From NCBI GenBank assembly GCA_016290215.1, contig JAEETH010000004.1:45954-109953 (forward strand): 64,000 nt of DNA, in the 5' to 3' direction. This document shows, piece by piece, positions 1 to 7,551 of this stretch. Source of the stretch: Bacteroidales bacterium. Its GTDB lineage: Bacteria; Bacteroidota; Bacteroidia; Bacteroidales; F082. The stretch's first letter is position 1. Every line of letters starts with the position of its first letter. The notes below the pieces were generated by a model. It searched no databases. It saw nothing but the letters and a program-made list of their open reading frames with translations, and was not told where the DNA came from. Position numbers and translations under genes: made by a program.

Positions 1-133
1 ATCGGCAATGCCATGTTCAACTGTAATTTTGTTTTTCAATTTGCACATTGGTGTTACACCAGCAACCAAATTGCAAAGATACAAATATTGAACAAATAAT
101 CTCCTAAAACAGGAAATATCAAATGAAAAGCGA

Positions 134-580
134 TTATCTAATCGTTTTGTAAACGATCTTGTCACAAGCCTTCGTGAATCCTACTCTTCGGATGATTTCA
201 ACGGAACTGAAGTCATTCACGTCAAACCAAAAATAATCGAAGAGGCGTTCACCCTTTTCGTCGCACCCATTCGTGATGCGCGACATGACATCGTTAAGCA
301 GAGGCAACAGTCTGTCTGTGTAGCCGTTTTCGCTGGTTGGGAGCAAATCGGGATGGGCATAGAACATCAACACACGGCCTCCTTTTTCCTTGTGCTCCAA
401 TTTGGGAATGTGGATGTTGGGGCTTTCTTTTGCAAAAGCGATATACATCACCATGCGGTTGCCTTCTTTGTTCCAACACTGAATGGAAAGCGATTCTTTC
501 GCCATGGAATAAAAACTACCGTTTACCAACTCCTTAGGAGTTTGATCTTCGAATGATGTAGTATTGACGTCGGGTTTCAT
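134..580 (-). CDS. Hypothetical protein, 148 aa
   Basis: I do not recognise this protein. The open frame extends upstream to 637, but the first ATG that leaves room for a leader is at 580 (protein begins MKPDVNTTSF). The last third (FWFDVNDFSSVEIIRRVGF) loosely recalls the end of GNAT acetyltransferases, where a late strand is followed by 'GF', but no acetyl-CoA loop is visible, so this is only a hint. It lies 72 bases downstream of the 653-1027 gene on the same strand and could be cotranscribed from the promoter at 1097-1125; no separate copy of that promoter was found in front of it. Confidence 0.6.
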   Translation of the reverse strand: MKPDVNTTSFEDQTPKELVNGSFYSMAKESLSIQCWNKEGNRMVMYIAFAKESPNIHIPKLEHKEKGGRVLMFYAHPDLLPTSENGYTDRLLPLLNDVMSRITNGCDEKGERLFDYFWFDVNDFSSVEIIRRVGFTKACDKIVYKTIR

Positions 581-652
581 AGTCGTTAAGTTGTTATTTT
601 TATAATTGGATTCTATCTGCAAAACTAGAAAACACAATGATAATGTTGATGA

Positions 653-1027
653 TTATGCTACCTTAGCAATCAAGCTTTTGGCATAGTTGAAGACAACCTG
701 TCGGGCACGGGTTTTCTGCTCTTTCGAGTTGATAGGCAGATGGTAATAAAGCACCGTCTTGCCACCACATACGAATGCCAAAATCTCTCCTTGGGCGCTC
801 TCTTTGAGGCGTATGGGCAGGGCACCTGGCTGAATGGCTTGCACCTTTCTGTCAAGCGCTTCTTTGCTCAAAGGACGGACGGAAAGCAACTTGTGACGAT
901 ACAAGATGTTGTTGACAGTAATTTGCTCGTACATTACGCCATTTTCAATTACGAATTGATGTGCCGCTTTGCCGTTTTGCTTGACGATAGCCTTGAAGTT
1001 GGTTTTGTTCAATTCTTTAATTTCCAT
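653..1027 (-). CDS. Small uncharacterised protein, paralogue of the 39671-40084 protein
   Basis: The protein is 124 aa and is not recognised. It aligns along its length with the product of 39671-40084: both begin MEI, then share a 'YEQ.TV....YRHKLL..R.LS' block near residues 35-60, a 'YHL' near residue 95 and a closing 'KSL..K'. The open frame reaches up to 1123, but the conserved start with the paralogue and the promoter whose -10 box ends at 1097 both place the ATG at 1027. The family looks cytosolic, with no signal peptide or membrane segment. It is preceded by a copy of the shared alternative promoter, so it belongs to the putative regulon. Function unknown. Confidence 0.75.
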   Translation of the reverse strand: MEIKELNKTNFKAIVKQNGKAAHQFVIENGVMYEQITVNNILYRHKLLSVRPLSKEALDRKVQAIQPGALPIRLKESAQGEILAFVCGGKTVLYYHLPINSKEQKTRARQVVFNYAKSLIAKVA

Positions 1028-1096
1028 AGTTAGTTTGTTTATATTGTTTTTCCCCGGGGGTAACCCCGCATACTGGCACCCTGCCGTACAATGATA

Positions 1097-1125
1097 TATA
1101 GTCACAGTTTTTGGATTATTCAACC
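1097..1125 (-). promoter_or_regulatory. Shared alternative promoter, copy A
   Basis: On the minus strand it reads GGTTGAA, 17 bases, CTATA (-10 hexamer TATATA). It ends 69 bases before the ATG at 1027. Same 29-base architecture as nine other sites in the window. Confidence 0.75.
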
Positions 1126-1150
1126 AAAACGCTTTTTATTTACCGTTTTT

Positions 1151-2248
1151 TCAGAAAAACCGTCCACTGGTGGATTTCAAAGGACCTGCTGAGCGAGGAT
1201 CCTTGAAAAACGTTTCCACGTCACTTATGGTGTAACCCAAATCGGGGAACAACGGTTCAAGCGCGGATCGGCGATATTCTCGCAGCAAATAAATGTTGTT
1301 TTCTTTTTCCTTTTTCAGTGGCGTGAGTCGCTTCTGGTATTGCTTGTTGTCAATCTCGCCCGACTTCAGTTGCCTATACAGTTCCTTGCACGCTTCGTCG
1401 ATCTCCTTCTCTCTCTTTTCCTTCTTTTCCTTCTTCTCTTCATAGATGGCCATGATGGCCTTCAGATCGTCGCAATACGCATAAAACAACCTGAATTTGA
1501 GACGTTCAATCGTGTCTTCTAGGTTTTGTATCTTAATTGGCATATCCTTAGTCTTCCAGTAAAGCTCACTCCTCAGATATATATTCTCCAGCTCCATGTC
1601 GTCAATCAAGGAAAGGCTTTCTTTTTCCAAAATATCAACGACCAGTTTCAACGAGTAAGCTTGATACAGGCTCTTTGCCTCATCATAGCGACTGTTAATC
1701 CTCATGAAGTTGGGCCACAACGACGAGAACGGATAGATGGATTCCGTTTCGGTTTTGCCGTTTTCGTCGACAACTCCACAGCGGTTGCTGCCTGATAAGG
1801 GGCTGCCAGCGATTTGGTAAACCAGTTTTTTCATTCCGTTACCATCGCAAATCAAGGCGGTTTCGCAGTTCAGCCACCATTCAAGGTAAACGCCCAAGGT
1901 AGGGTTGTGAAATCCGCTCGTCCCCGTGTAGGCCATTCCGTTTTGGATGGGCACAGGGCAGAGGAACATGCGACTATCCGACATGATCCTGTTTCTGTAC
2001 TGAAGAAACTTGAAAGCATTGTTGCAGAAGAGCGACCAGCCTCCTGTATTTTCTTCGTCAGTTTTAGGAGTTGGAGCTTGCTTTTTCCCACCAATGGACA
2101 AATAAGTGCCGGTGGTGTCCAGTTTCACTTCGTTGTCCACTTGCTCGCCAGCTTGCTCCAAAGGATAGCAATCGAGTACATTGCCGTTCAACAGTTGGAT
2201 TTTCCCTTCAGGATGTTTGAAGTCGTCGTGTGTTTTGATGATGCCCAT
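1151..2248 (-). CDS. Uncharacterised protein with charged coiled-coil segment, 365 aa
   Basis: I do not recognise this protein. It has no signal peptide or obvious membrane segment. The middle contains a hydrophilic region rich in Trp and Cys, and residues roughly 265-305 are a Lys/Glu run (EEKKEKKEKREKE) that should form a coiled coil. The frame is open back to 2281 (MNRLPL), but the -10 box of the upstream promoter covers 2293-2297, so transcription should begin near 2285. That leaves too little leader for 2281 and favours the ATG at 2248 (MGIIKTH). It is a single-gene unit or is followed, after a 123-base gap, by the 653-1027 gene with its own promoter. Confidence 0.7.
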   Translation of the reverse strand: MGIIKTHDDFKHPEGKIQLLNGNVLDCYPLEQAGEQVDNEVKLDTTGTYLSIGGKKQAPTPKTDEENTGGWSLFCNNAFKFLQYRNRIMSDSRMFLCPVPIQNGMAYTGTSGFHNPTLGVYLEWWLNCETALICDGNGMKKLVYQIAGSPLSGSNRCGVVDENGKTETESIYPFSSLWPNFMRINSRYDEAKSLYQAYSLKLVVDILEKESLSLIDDMELENIYLRSELYWKTKDMPIKIQNLEDTIERLKFRLFYAYCDDLKAIMAIYEEKKEKKEKREKEIDEACKELYRQLKSGEIDNKQYQKRLTPLKKEKENNIYLLREYRRSALEPLFPDLGYTISDVETFFKDPRSAGPLKSTSGRFF

Positions 2249-2292
2249 GATGATTGATTTTATTAATGGAAGTCTGTTCATGTCTATAGTGT

Positions 2293-2321
2293 TATAGCAT
2301 TACTGATTGGATTATTCAACC
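2293..2321 (-). promoter_or_regulatory. Shared alternative promoter, copy B
   Basis: Minus strand: GGTTGAA, 17 bases, CTATA (-10 hexamer TATAAC). Its first spacer bases (TAATCCAA) match those of copy A, suggesting that the two promoters are related by duplication. It drives the 1151-2248 gene and decides its start. Confidence 0.75.
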
Positions 2322-2371
2322 GGAATAACAAAAATTTTTTGCGTCTGTAAAAACAATCCCATTTCTTCATT

Positions 2372-2447
2372 GGCTGTAAGCAATCAGCCGTCAGCTATCA
2401 GCTCGGAAGCACCCTGGCTGACGGCTGATGGCTGAAAGCTGACGGCC
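2372..2447. repeat. REP-like palindromic repeat, copy 1
   Basis: A 13-base perfect inverted repeat (ATCAGCCGTCAGC at 2383-2395, its complement at 2417-2429) sits inside a run of related CAGC/GCTG words. The core word AGCTATCAGC(T/C) recurs at 3066 and 51249. It lies between the stop of the 2454-2993 gene and the promoter of the next gene, so it could serve as a transcription terminator or be a dispersed REP element. Confidence 0.6.
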
Positions 2448-2453
2448 ATATAG

Positions 2454-2993
2454 TTAGTGCTTTGCCTCTTTGTCGTTTATCTTGCCTCTCTCAAACCAAC
2501 GGCTAATATCGAAATAGATGGTCTCACTATAGCCGCCTAACCCTTCAAGCTCAAGGCAATCTATATGTCCTGGAAGCAGGCGCTGGCTCACCACCCTCAT
2601 GGTCGGGCGGTAGGTTCTCAGGAACTCGTATTCATGTCCCACGCAGATGACGCAATACGGATCTTCGAGCGTGCCCTTCCCTGTACTCTCTATCGCCTCG
2701 CAAATCAGTAGTTCTTGTCCCAGATATTCTGAAAGGGAAAGTTGTGCGCAAGTTAATCGCTGGGAGCCTGAAAGCCTGCCTTTGTTTTTCTGCTTCCAAT
2801 AGTCCACGCTGAGTTCGTCGGGAATAATGCCCTTTGCATAATCCTCAGTAAAGGTGTAGCCATACACCAAGCCGCGCATGGTTTCCGTGTCGAAATCACG
2901 CAGTTGACCTTCAACGAATTTTTTCAACCAATAGTTGTTGAAGGCGTTTTCGTAGTCTTGGTAGTTTACTTTCTTGGGGTAGTCTGTATTCAT
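2454..2993 (-). CDS. Hypothetical protein, 179 aa
   Basis: I do not recognise this protein. It is acidic, soluble-looking and has several aromatic-rich stretches (NNYWLKKFVEGQ, YFDISRWFERG) and a central CVICVGHEYEF block. No catalytic motif is evident. It is flanked by REP-like repeats on both sides. The only promoter I see is copy J at 3126-3154, 133 bases upstream, with a degraded REP-like element between promoter and gene, giving an unusually long leader compared with other members of the promoter set. Confidence 0.65.
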   Translation of the reverse strand: MNTDYPKKVNYQDYENAFNNYWLKKFVEGQLRDFDTETMRGLVYGYTFTEDYAKGIIPDELSVDYWKQKNKGRLSGSQRLTCAQLSLSEYLGQELLICEAIESTGKGTLEDPYCVICVGHEYEFLRTYRPTMRVVSQRLLPGHIDCLELEGLGGYSETIYFDISRWFERGKINDKEAKH

Positions 2994-3055
2994 AGCTGTA
3001 GTTGAATTTGGTGGTTATTTATTAAGTAAAGGTTCAAAACTAATATACAGAATTC

Positions 3056-3118
3056 TAAGCTGTAAGCTATCAGCTCGGTAGCGCCATGGCTGACTGTTGC
3101 TGGCTAAATGCTCACACA
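3056..3118. repeat. REP-like palindromic repeat, copy 2 (degraded)
   Basis: Contains the words AGCTGTAAGCTATCAGCTC and GGCTGACTGTTGCTGGC, related to the repeats at 2372-2447 and 51249-51315 but with a poorer stem. It sits between promoter copy J and its presumed gene. Confidence 0.5.
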
Positions 3119-3125
3119 ACTATTT

Positions 3126-3154
3126 TATAGTTTCAGTTTATGACATTTTCAACT
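3126..3154 (-). promoter_or_regulatory. Shared alternative promoter, copy J
   Basis: Minus strand: AGTTGAA, 17 bases, CTATA (-10 hexamer TATAAA), with a T-run and TTCC just upstream as in other copies. It points toward the 2454-2993 gene across a REP-like element. Confidence 0.65.
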
Positions 3155-3224
3155 TGGAATAGAAAAAAATTACGAAAATAAATCATATTTTTTGCAAGAT
3201 GTTTTCAATATTTCAAAAATTCTG

Positions 3225-3232
3225 TATTTTTG
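3225..3232 (+). promoter_or_regulatory. Housekeeping-type -7 box for the XRE-ImmA gene
   Basis: TATTTTTG fits the Bacteroidetes TAnnTTTG element. It is 84 bases upstream of the ATG at 3316. A clear -33 TTG at the usual distance is not obvious. Confidence 0.45.
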
Positions 3233-3315
3233 CAAACTGAAATCGCAATGGAAATAATCCCAATCAAAATCAATAAAACTAAGACAAAAAGAAAGTCAAA
3301 CAAAAAGAAAGAACT

Positions 3316-4380
3316 ATGAAAAGTGGAACAAACACAGTATTTGGAGAACGGCTGGCCAATGCCCGTAAGATGCGGTGCCTCTCGCAACGTGAGCTAAGCG
3401 AGAGGCTCGACATTTCTCTGTCGGCCAACGCCATTGCCAAGTACGAGACGGGCAAGATGATGCCGACAAGCGAGGTGCAGGCGGCCCTCGCCGTCGCGCT
3501 CGGGGTGGACATCGATTATTTCCACCACCCCTTCACCGTCAGCATTCCTGCCAGTGCCTGGAAATTCCGTAAGCGGGCTTCGCTAGGCACCAAACAAATT
3601 GCCGCCATCCAACAAATGGCCACCGACCAGATGGAATGCATCGCCGACATCGAACAGGTGTGCAACATCAACCAACCCTTTCAACTTGACTACAGCGACA
3701 CCCCCGTCGCCACCTTCATCCAAGCCGAAGCCATGGCACAACGCGTCCGCAACGAACTCGGCCTCGGCAACGCCCCTATCTTTACCCCTATCGCCTTGCT
3801 TGAGTCGCTTGGCGTCCGCATCGTGGAGGTGGAGGCCGACTCAAAGTTTGACGGCACCAGCGCCATGGCCGACCACACCCCATTGCTCGTCCTTAACGCC
3901 ACCTACGAACCCGAACGGAAGCGCTTCACCCTCTTCCACGAGATGGCGCATCTGCTGCTCCGTTTCGAGGAGGGTGCCGACGTCGAGCGCCTCTGCAACG
4001 CCTTCGCCAGCGAGATGCTCATCCCCACTTCGGTCCTTGTCGAACGTCTCGGCGAGCACCGCAAGAACCTTACCTTCGATGAATTGGCAGGTCTGCAACG
4101 CGACTACGGCATCTCCATCGAGGCCCTCATGTACAAAGCCCACTTACACTGCATTATCGACGATGCCTATTCCAAACGATTCAACATTGCTGTAAACAAG
4201 AAAACTAACGTAGCGTACCGCGACCGGGTGCGCATTAGCATTTGGCAACCCGAAAACACCACTTACTTGCGCCACCTCGTGCTGCAAGCCCTTAGCAACG
4301 AACTCATCACCCCCGCCAAGGCAGCCTCGCTGCTCGACGTTGAGGTGGATTCCATTGATCCAAAAAACATATATGTCTAA
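3316..4380 (+). CDS. XRE-family regulator with ImmA/IrrE metallopeptidase domain
   Basis: Residues about 8-65 form a helix-turn-helix (LANARKMRCLSQRELSERL, then SANAIAKYETGKMMP), typical of XRE/Cro DNA-binding domains. The second half has the ImmA/IrrE zinc peptidase signature LFHEMAHLLL near residue 212, an HExxH motif, followed by a downstream conserved NAFASEMLIP block that contributes a third ligand in the family. Known relatives are phage or mobile-element regulators, and antitoxins of COG2856-type toxin-antitoxin pairs that pair with PIN-like proteins. The next gene starts four bases after this stop, so they form an operon. It is transcribed against its neighbours and has a housekeeping-type promoter. 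Confidence 0.85.
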   Translation: MKSGTNTVFGERLANARKMRCLSQRELSERLDISLSANAIAKYETGKMMPTSEVQAALAVALGVDIDYFHHPFTVSIPASAWKFRKRASLGTKQIAAIQQMATDQMECIADIEQVCNINQPFQLDYSDTPVATFIQAEAMAQRVRNELGLGNAPIFTPIALLESLGVRIVEVEADSKFDGTSAMADHTPLLVLNATYEPERKRFTLFHEMAHLLLRFEEGADVERLCNAFASEMLIPTSVLVERLGEHRKNLTFDELAGLQRDYGISIEALMYKAHLHCIIDDAYSKRFNIAVNKKTNVAYRDRVRISIWQPENTTYLRHLVLQALSNELITPAKAASLLDVEVDSIDPKNIYV

Positions 4381-4383
4381 GAA

Positions 4384-4887
4384 ATGAAAATTATCACGTC
4401 TATAACTATGTTGGCAGACCTACTTGCCGATGACTTGCCCAAGAAAAGCAAGCTTGCTGGCATCACCCTCTTCAGCCTCGACATCTACCAAGCGTCCCGA
4501 CTGAGTGCCAAAACCCTTGAACGACTACAAACCCACTTGCGCAAAGGAAACCTCGAAGAGCTATGCTTCCCCGAAAAAGAGATGCCCAGCTATTTTGAAG
4601 AGTATGACCATTGCGAACAACATCGCTGCCTCACCCTCCAGGACTTCGTCGCTGTGGAATACGCCAAAAGCGATGGCTACATCCTGCTGGCCGAAAAAGG
4701 CTACCTGAGCCGTTATGCCATGCGAAAGGGCGTGGCGGTCATGAGCCTCAGTGAACTCGAGGAACTATGCGAACGACGATGTCGCGACCATTGGCGCAAG
4801 GACCGCTTGAAGTCCTACTACAAGGACAAGGCAGAAACAAGAGAAGAACCCTCGCAACAACCTATAGACGATGATATTACGATTTGA
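4384..4887 (+). CDS. PIN-like partner of the XRE-ImmA protein (putative toxin)
   Basis: The protein is 167 aa. Its middle (LQDFVAVEYAKSDGYILLAEKGYL, shortened here to the DFVAVEYAKSDGYILLAE core) followed by AMRKGVAVMSL resembles the late part of PIN nucleases: an alpha helix, a strand ending in an acidic position, then 'L...A...GV.V'. The usual second Asp is replaced (LLAEKGYL), so catalytic competence is unclear. The call leans on context: a 3-base gap from an XRE-ImmA gene is a recurrent COG2856/PIN-like toxin-antitoxin arrangement. The alternative is an unrelated accessory protein. Confidence 0.45.
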   Translation: MKIITSITMLADLLADDLPKKSKLAGITLFSLDIYQASRLSAKTLERLQTHLRKGNLEELCFPEKEMPSYFEEYDHCEQHRCLTLQDFVAVEYAKSDGYILLAEKGYLSRYAMRKGVAVMSLSELEELCERRCRDHWRKDRLKSYYKDKAETREEPSQQPIDDDITI

Positions 4888-4973
4888 CATCAACTCACCA
4901 CAACCGCCAGTCAACAAGAAGGCAGCATCGTGCCCAGTCGGAAGGCAAATGCGAAGCCCAATGGTTTTTTCCG

Positions 4974-5160
4974 CCTTTTCGCACGCGCAAACGGGTGGAA
5001 AAAACCACAGCTCGCCCTTTTTGCAATGCAAAAAGCCCGTCCGACGTTTTGCCGGGCCTTTTCGCACGTGCAAATGGACGGAGACAAGCATAGCTGGCCT
5101 TTTTTGCAATGCAAAAAGCCAGACCAATGCTTTTGCCGACCTTTTTGCAAGAAAAACGGG
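4974..5160. repeat. Array of alternating 41-42 bp palindrome-bearing repeats
   Basis: Five units start at 4974, 5016, 5057, 5098 and 5140 (spacing 42, 41, 41, 42); a degenerate sixth unit precedes them at about 4933. Each starts CCTTTT. Odd units carry CTTTTCGCACGYGCAAA, even units CTTTTTGCAATGCAAAAAG, a perfect palindrome, so the true period is an 83-base dimer. Because 83 is not a multiple of three, the similar peptides the repeat encodes on the minus strand (HCKKG, CEKA) appear in different frames, which argues against a protein-coding repeat. It fills the gap between the toxin-antitoxin-like pair and the DUF6261 gene. Confidence 0.75.
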
Positions 5161-5218
5161 CGGATGTGAAGATAGAAGTATATGTAAGGTGTTGGCAATT
5201 CATAAAGGAGGATTTATT

Positions 5219-5959
5219 ATGATTGTCCACAATCTTATCTCCGGGTTGAAGGCCACAGAAGTCGCTGGCCTTGCCCACACCCTGTGCGACCTCTACGACA
5301 GCTGCGCAGCTGAACTGAAAGCAGATGACTATCTGCGCAACGTGATGGCAGACATGAAAGGTCTGTCGGAACGTCTCCTGGACGCGTTCAGGAACCATCG
5401 TCTCATCACCTCGCTTGAGAACCACGACACACACCGCATGCGTTGCGTCAGTGCCTTGGTCAACCTCAAGAGGGGATACGACAAGATTCCTGACGAGTCC
5501 ATACAGTCCCATTGGACTGAATTGAAGCCTGTGTTCGAGAACTTCCTCTCGGCGATACAGGCAGGCAACTACCAGAGCAAGACTGCTCTCATCCAAGCGT
5601 TGCTCCGCCGTCTGTCCGACCCCAAGCTGTCCGCCCATCTGGAAGGCTTGGTCGACATGAAGACCACAGTGGACCAACTTCAAGCTGCCGAGAAGGACTT
5701 CGAGGCCATGCAGGTGGAATACCAACACCAGCTGCTGGAGGACAAGACCGAGTCGGCCACCGACCTCAAGGAGACCATCTTCGAGTTGATCAACCAAAGG
5801 CTGGTGGTGCATCTTGAAGCCAAATGCAACGAGGATGCCGGCACTTACAGCACCTTTGCCAGGCTTGTCGACGCCCAAGTCAGGGCAGGCAACGCCAAGG
5901 TAAGGGCACGCCGTAAGGTCAAAAAAGATACGCCGTCTGAAAATCCTACCACAGAATAA
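5219..5959 (+). CDS. DUF6261 family protein
   Basis: The protein is 246 aa, all-helical and soluble-looking, and resembles the DUF6261 proteins common in Bacteroides and Prevotella, whose function is unknown. The open frame extends back to 4871 through the repeat array, but ATG 5219 is preceded by a good ribosome binding site (AAAGGAGGA at 5203-5211), so I take that start. Residues about 145-175 (VDQLQAAEKDFEAMQVEYQ) should form a coiled coil and the tail is basic (RARRKVKK). These proteins are often found near mobile or repetitive DNA in this group; here a palindromic array lies directly upstream. Confidence 0.7.
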   Translation: MIVHNLISGLKATEVAGLAHTLCDLYDSCAAELKADDYLRNVMADMKGLSERLLDAFRNHRLITSLENHDTHRMRCVSALVNLKRGYDKIPDESIQSHWTELKPVFENFLSAIQAGNYQSKTALIQALLRRLSDPKLSAHLEGLVDMKTTVDQLQAAEKDFEAMQVEYQHQLLEDKTESATDLKETIFELINQRLVVHLEAKCNEDAGTYSTFARLVDAQVRAGNAKVRARRKVKKDTPSENPTTE

Positions 5960-6114
5960 CGCAGACGACGTGATCTAAAGTACGTGATGGACAAGGCATC
6001 GTTCCACAATAACTAGAAATTAAACCTGCTGACACCTTGCATATATCAGGAGGGAAAGCCTTCAGGTTCGGTGCCTTGTTCTATTTAAAACGCCTCCAAA
6101 AGTACACAAAAGGT

Positions 6115-6193
6115 CTGATACTTAAGCTGGTTTTTTAGGAAAAAAACACGGGGTGGTTTGTAAGATATACAGAATCAATATGTTAAGTATCAG
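6115..6193. repeat. 79-base segment bounded by an 11-base perfect inverted repeat
   Basis: CTGATACTTAA at 6115-6125 and its exact complement at 6183-6193 enclose an AT-rich segment; the right arm overlaps the stop codon of the WG-repeat gene. It may be a terminator stem or a remnant of a small mobile element. The rest of the gap 5960-6189 shows nothing else. Confidence 0.35.
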
Positions 6194-6825
6194 TCCAAAA
6201 TATCAAGATACTGGTCGCAGAAGCACTCAATCAGCATATCGTGCCATGTGTCCTCATCCATGGTTGCTTTCAGACTTGCCGGGATGAAGCTATGGTCTTC
6301 GACCTTCACATAGCCTTTCTCACCGTTAAGGGTAAACAGCGTAGGCTCGTCAATGTCGAGGACTTCGATGTCGTCGTAGATGGGTTCCAGCAGTTCGTCG
6401 ATAACCCACTGCCAGAGACCTTGGTGATTGCCGCTGCGGAAATAGACCGTCTGGCCGTCGCAGCTGTAGGAATCGAGGTTGCAGGGGGTGACTTCGCGAC
6501 CGTCCATTGCCATGATGCCAAAGCGGTTGCCTTTTTCTTTCTTGTAAAGGAAATGGTTAGGAATCTCGGGCACTGCTGCGATGGTCTCATAGACAAAAGG
6601 TGTGAGTTCGGTGCCCTTGCCGTCGGGGCGCACCAGCCCACATTTGTCGTCTTTGATGGCCACATAGGGACGTGTGTCCCAAATGAAATCGGAATAAGTA
6701 TATGCGAATTCGTCGTAATTAGCAGGAATGATGACTCGTCCATTGGGGAGTTTCACGCCCTTTTTGCCGTTTTCGCCGGTGAAGACTTCTGAGAAGTTGT
6801 TTTGGGGTTCGTTGTTGTTTTGCAT
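6190..6825 (-). CDS. WG-repeat-like protein, 211 aa
   Basis: The protein is built of short units with the WG-repeat flavour: a strand, 'G..' turn, then another strand, e.g. KKGVKLPNGRVIIPANYDE, DKCGLVRPDGKGT, NRFGIMAMDGREVTP and KGYVKVEDHSFIPAS. WG repeats in bacteria form beta-propeller-like binding surfaces and have no enzymatic role. There is no signal peptide, so it is probably cytosolic. It has its own promoter copy at 6873-6901 and is followed by nothing on the same strand for more than 3 kb, so it is a single-gene unit of the putative regulon. Confidence 0.75.
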   Translation of the reverse strand: MQNNNEPQNNFSEVFTGENGKKGVKLPNGRVIIPANYDEFAYTYSDFIWDTRPYVAIKDDKCGLVRPDGKGTELTPFVYETIAAVPEIPNHFLYKKEKGNRFGIMAMDGREVTPCNLDSYSCDGQTVYFRSGNHQGLWQWVIDELLEPIYDDIEVLDIDEPTLFTLNGEKGYVKVEDHSFIPASLKATMDEDTWHDMLIECFCDQYLDILD

Positions 6826-6872
6826 GGTAATCTGGTTTTAATGGTTAATGATGAATAGAACTTCTATTTTCC

Positions 6873-6901
6873 TATAGCGCAGAGAGGGTGCTTTTTTAAC
6901 C
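6873..6901 (-). promoter_or_regulatory. Shared alternative promoter, copy G
   Basis: Minus strand: GGTTAAA, 17 bases, CTATA (-10 hexamer TATAGG). One mismatch in the -35 block. It lies 47 bases before the WG-repeat gene. Confidence 0.65.
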
Positions 6902-6911
6902 TTGAGGTTGG

Positions 6912-7415
6912 TCAGAAGAAGGTCATCGTGCTGTTCGGGTCGCCGGGCATGTAGTAGTCTTTCAGCTGCACAATTTCCTTGGCGTTTTCAAACACCTCTT
7001 CGAAGGTGACGTGATATCCCCAGCCATCCTCTGTCCCGTCCTCGTAGCAGCCAAACAGCTTCTTGATTATTTTTTGAGCCATTTCGGGGCGGTCCTCATG
7101 GAGATGCTTGAAGAGGTATGAACTGCCAAATGTCAGCACCTTGGTGAGCAGGAAAAGGTATTCCTCGTCGCTGAGCTCCACAAAGTCTTTCCTTGTGGGT
7201 TCAATTGCACGGCGTGTTTTCACATTGAATTTGCAGGCCGACATTTCATAATAATGTTCGGGGTGGTAGAAAGGTTTTTTCTTGTTTGCCAGGTATTCTT
7301 TTGCCACAGCGGCATTTTTTGCCTCCTCCTCAAGGAAACGGAGTTCCACTTTGTTGAGTTCGTCTGGGGTGAGGTTCATGTCAGAGCCATCATCAATGGG
7401 GCCTAGAAGAATCAT
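6912..7415 (-). CDS. Uncharacterised 167-aa protein, paralogue of the 44349-44852 protein
   Basis: The protein has exactly the same length as the product of 44349-44852 and aligns with it: a 'YYP.Y.M..CK' segment near residue 55, then L(S/N)DEEY..LLT..L..G..Y.F.HL near residues 83-106, 'AKEI.QLK.Y..PGD.N' near the C-terminus. The central L.D.EY..LL block also occurs in the proteins of 22581-23669 and 23800-24822, so it defines a small local domain family of unknown function. No catalytic motif or signal peptide is seen. It has its own shared-promoter copy. Confidence 0.75.
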   Translation of the reverse strand: MILLGPIDDGSDMNLTPDELNKVELRFLEEEAKNAAVAKEYLANKKKPFYHPEHYYEMSACKFNVKTRRAIEPTRKDFVELSDEEYLFLLTKVLTFGSSYLFKHLHEDRPEMAQKIIKKLFGCYEDGTEDGWGYHVTFEEVFENAKEIVQLKDYYMPGDPNSTMTFF

Positions 7416-7440
7416 AATCGTATTGTTTTTTACATACGAA

Positions 7441-7469
7441 TATAGTCTGATCTATATGATTTTTCAACC
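7441..7469 (-). promoter_or_regulatory. Shared alternative promoter, copy F
   Basis: Minus strand: GGTTGAA, 17 bases, CTATA (-10 hexamer TATATT); T-run (GTTTTTTTTCTC) upstream. It lies 25 bases before the ATG at 7415. Confidence 0.75.
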
Positions 7470-7551
7470 TGGATTGAGAAAAAAAACTCTTTATATCCTT
7501 GCAAACGGAGAGTCGCTGACATCACCTCTAGTTCTGTAGTCTGTCATGATA

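Noticed and set aside
1028-1123. Upstream extension of the 653-1027 frame
   Set aside because: It overlaps the promoter and is not shared with the paralogue, whose similar extension also covers its promoter region.
2249-2281. MNRLPL start of the 1151-2248 protein
   Set aside because: The -10 box ends at 2293, so the transcript would begin only a few bases before this ATG; the next ATG fits better.
4974-5160. CRISPR array
   Set aside because: Units are directly adjacent and similar throughout, with no unique spacers, and no cas genes are present.
4871-5218. N-terminal extension of the DUF6261 frame and long minus-strand frames across 4765-5878
   Set aside because: They run through the repeat array, and a good ribosome binding site with ATG at 5219 gives the normal family length. 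The minus frames are shadows of repeats and of the real gene.
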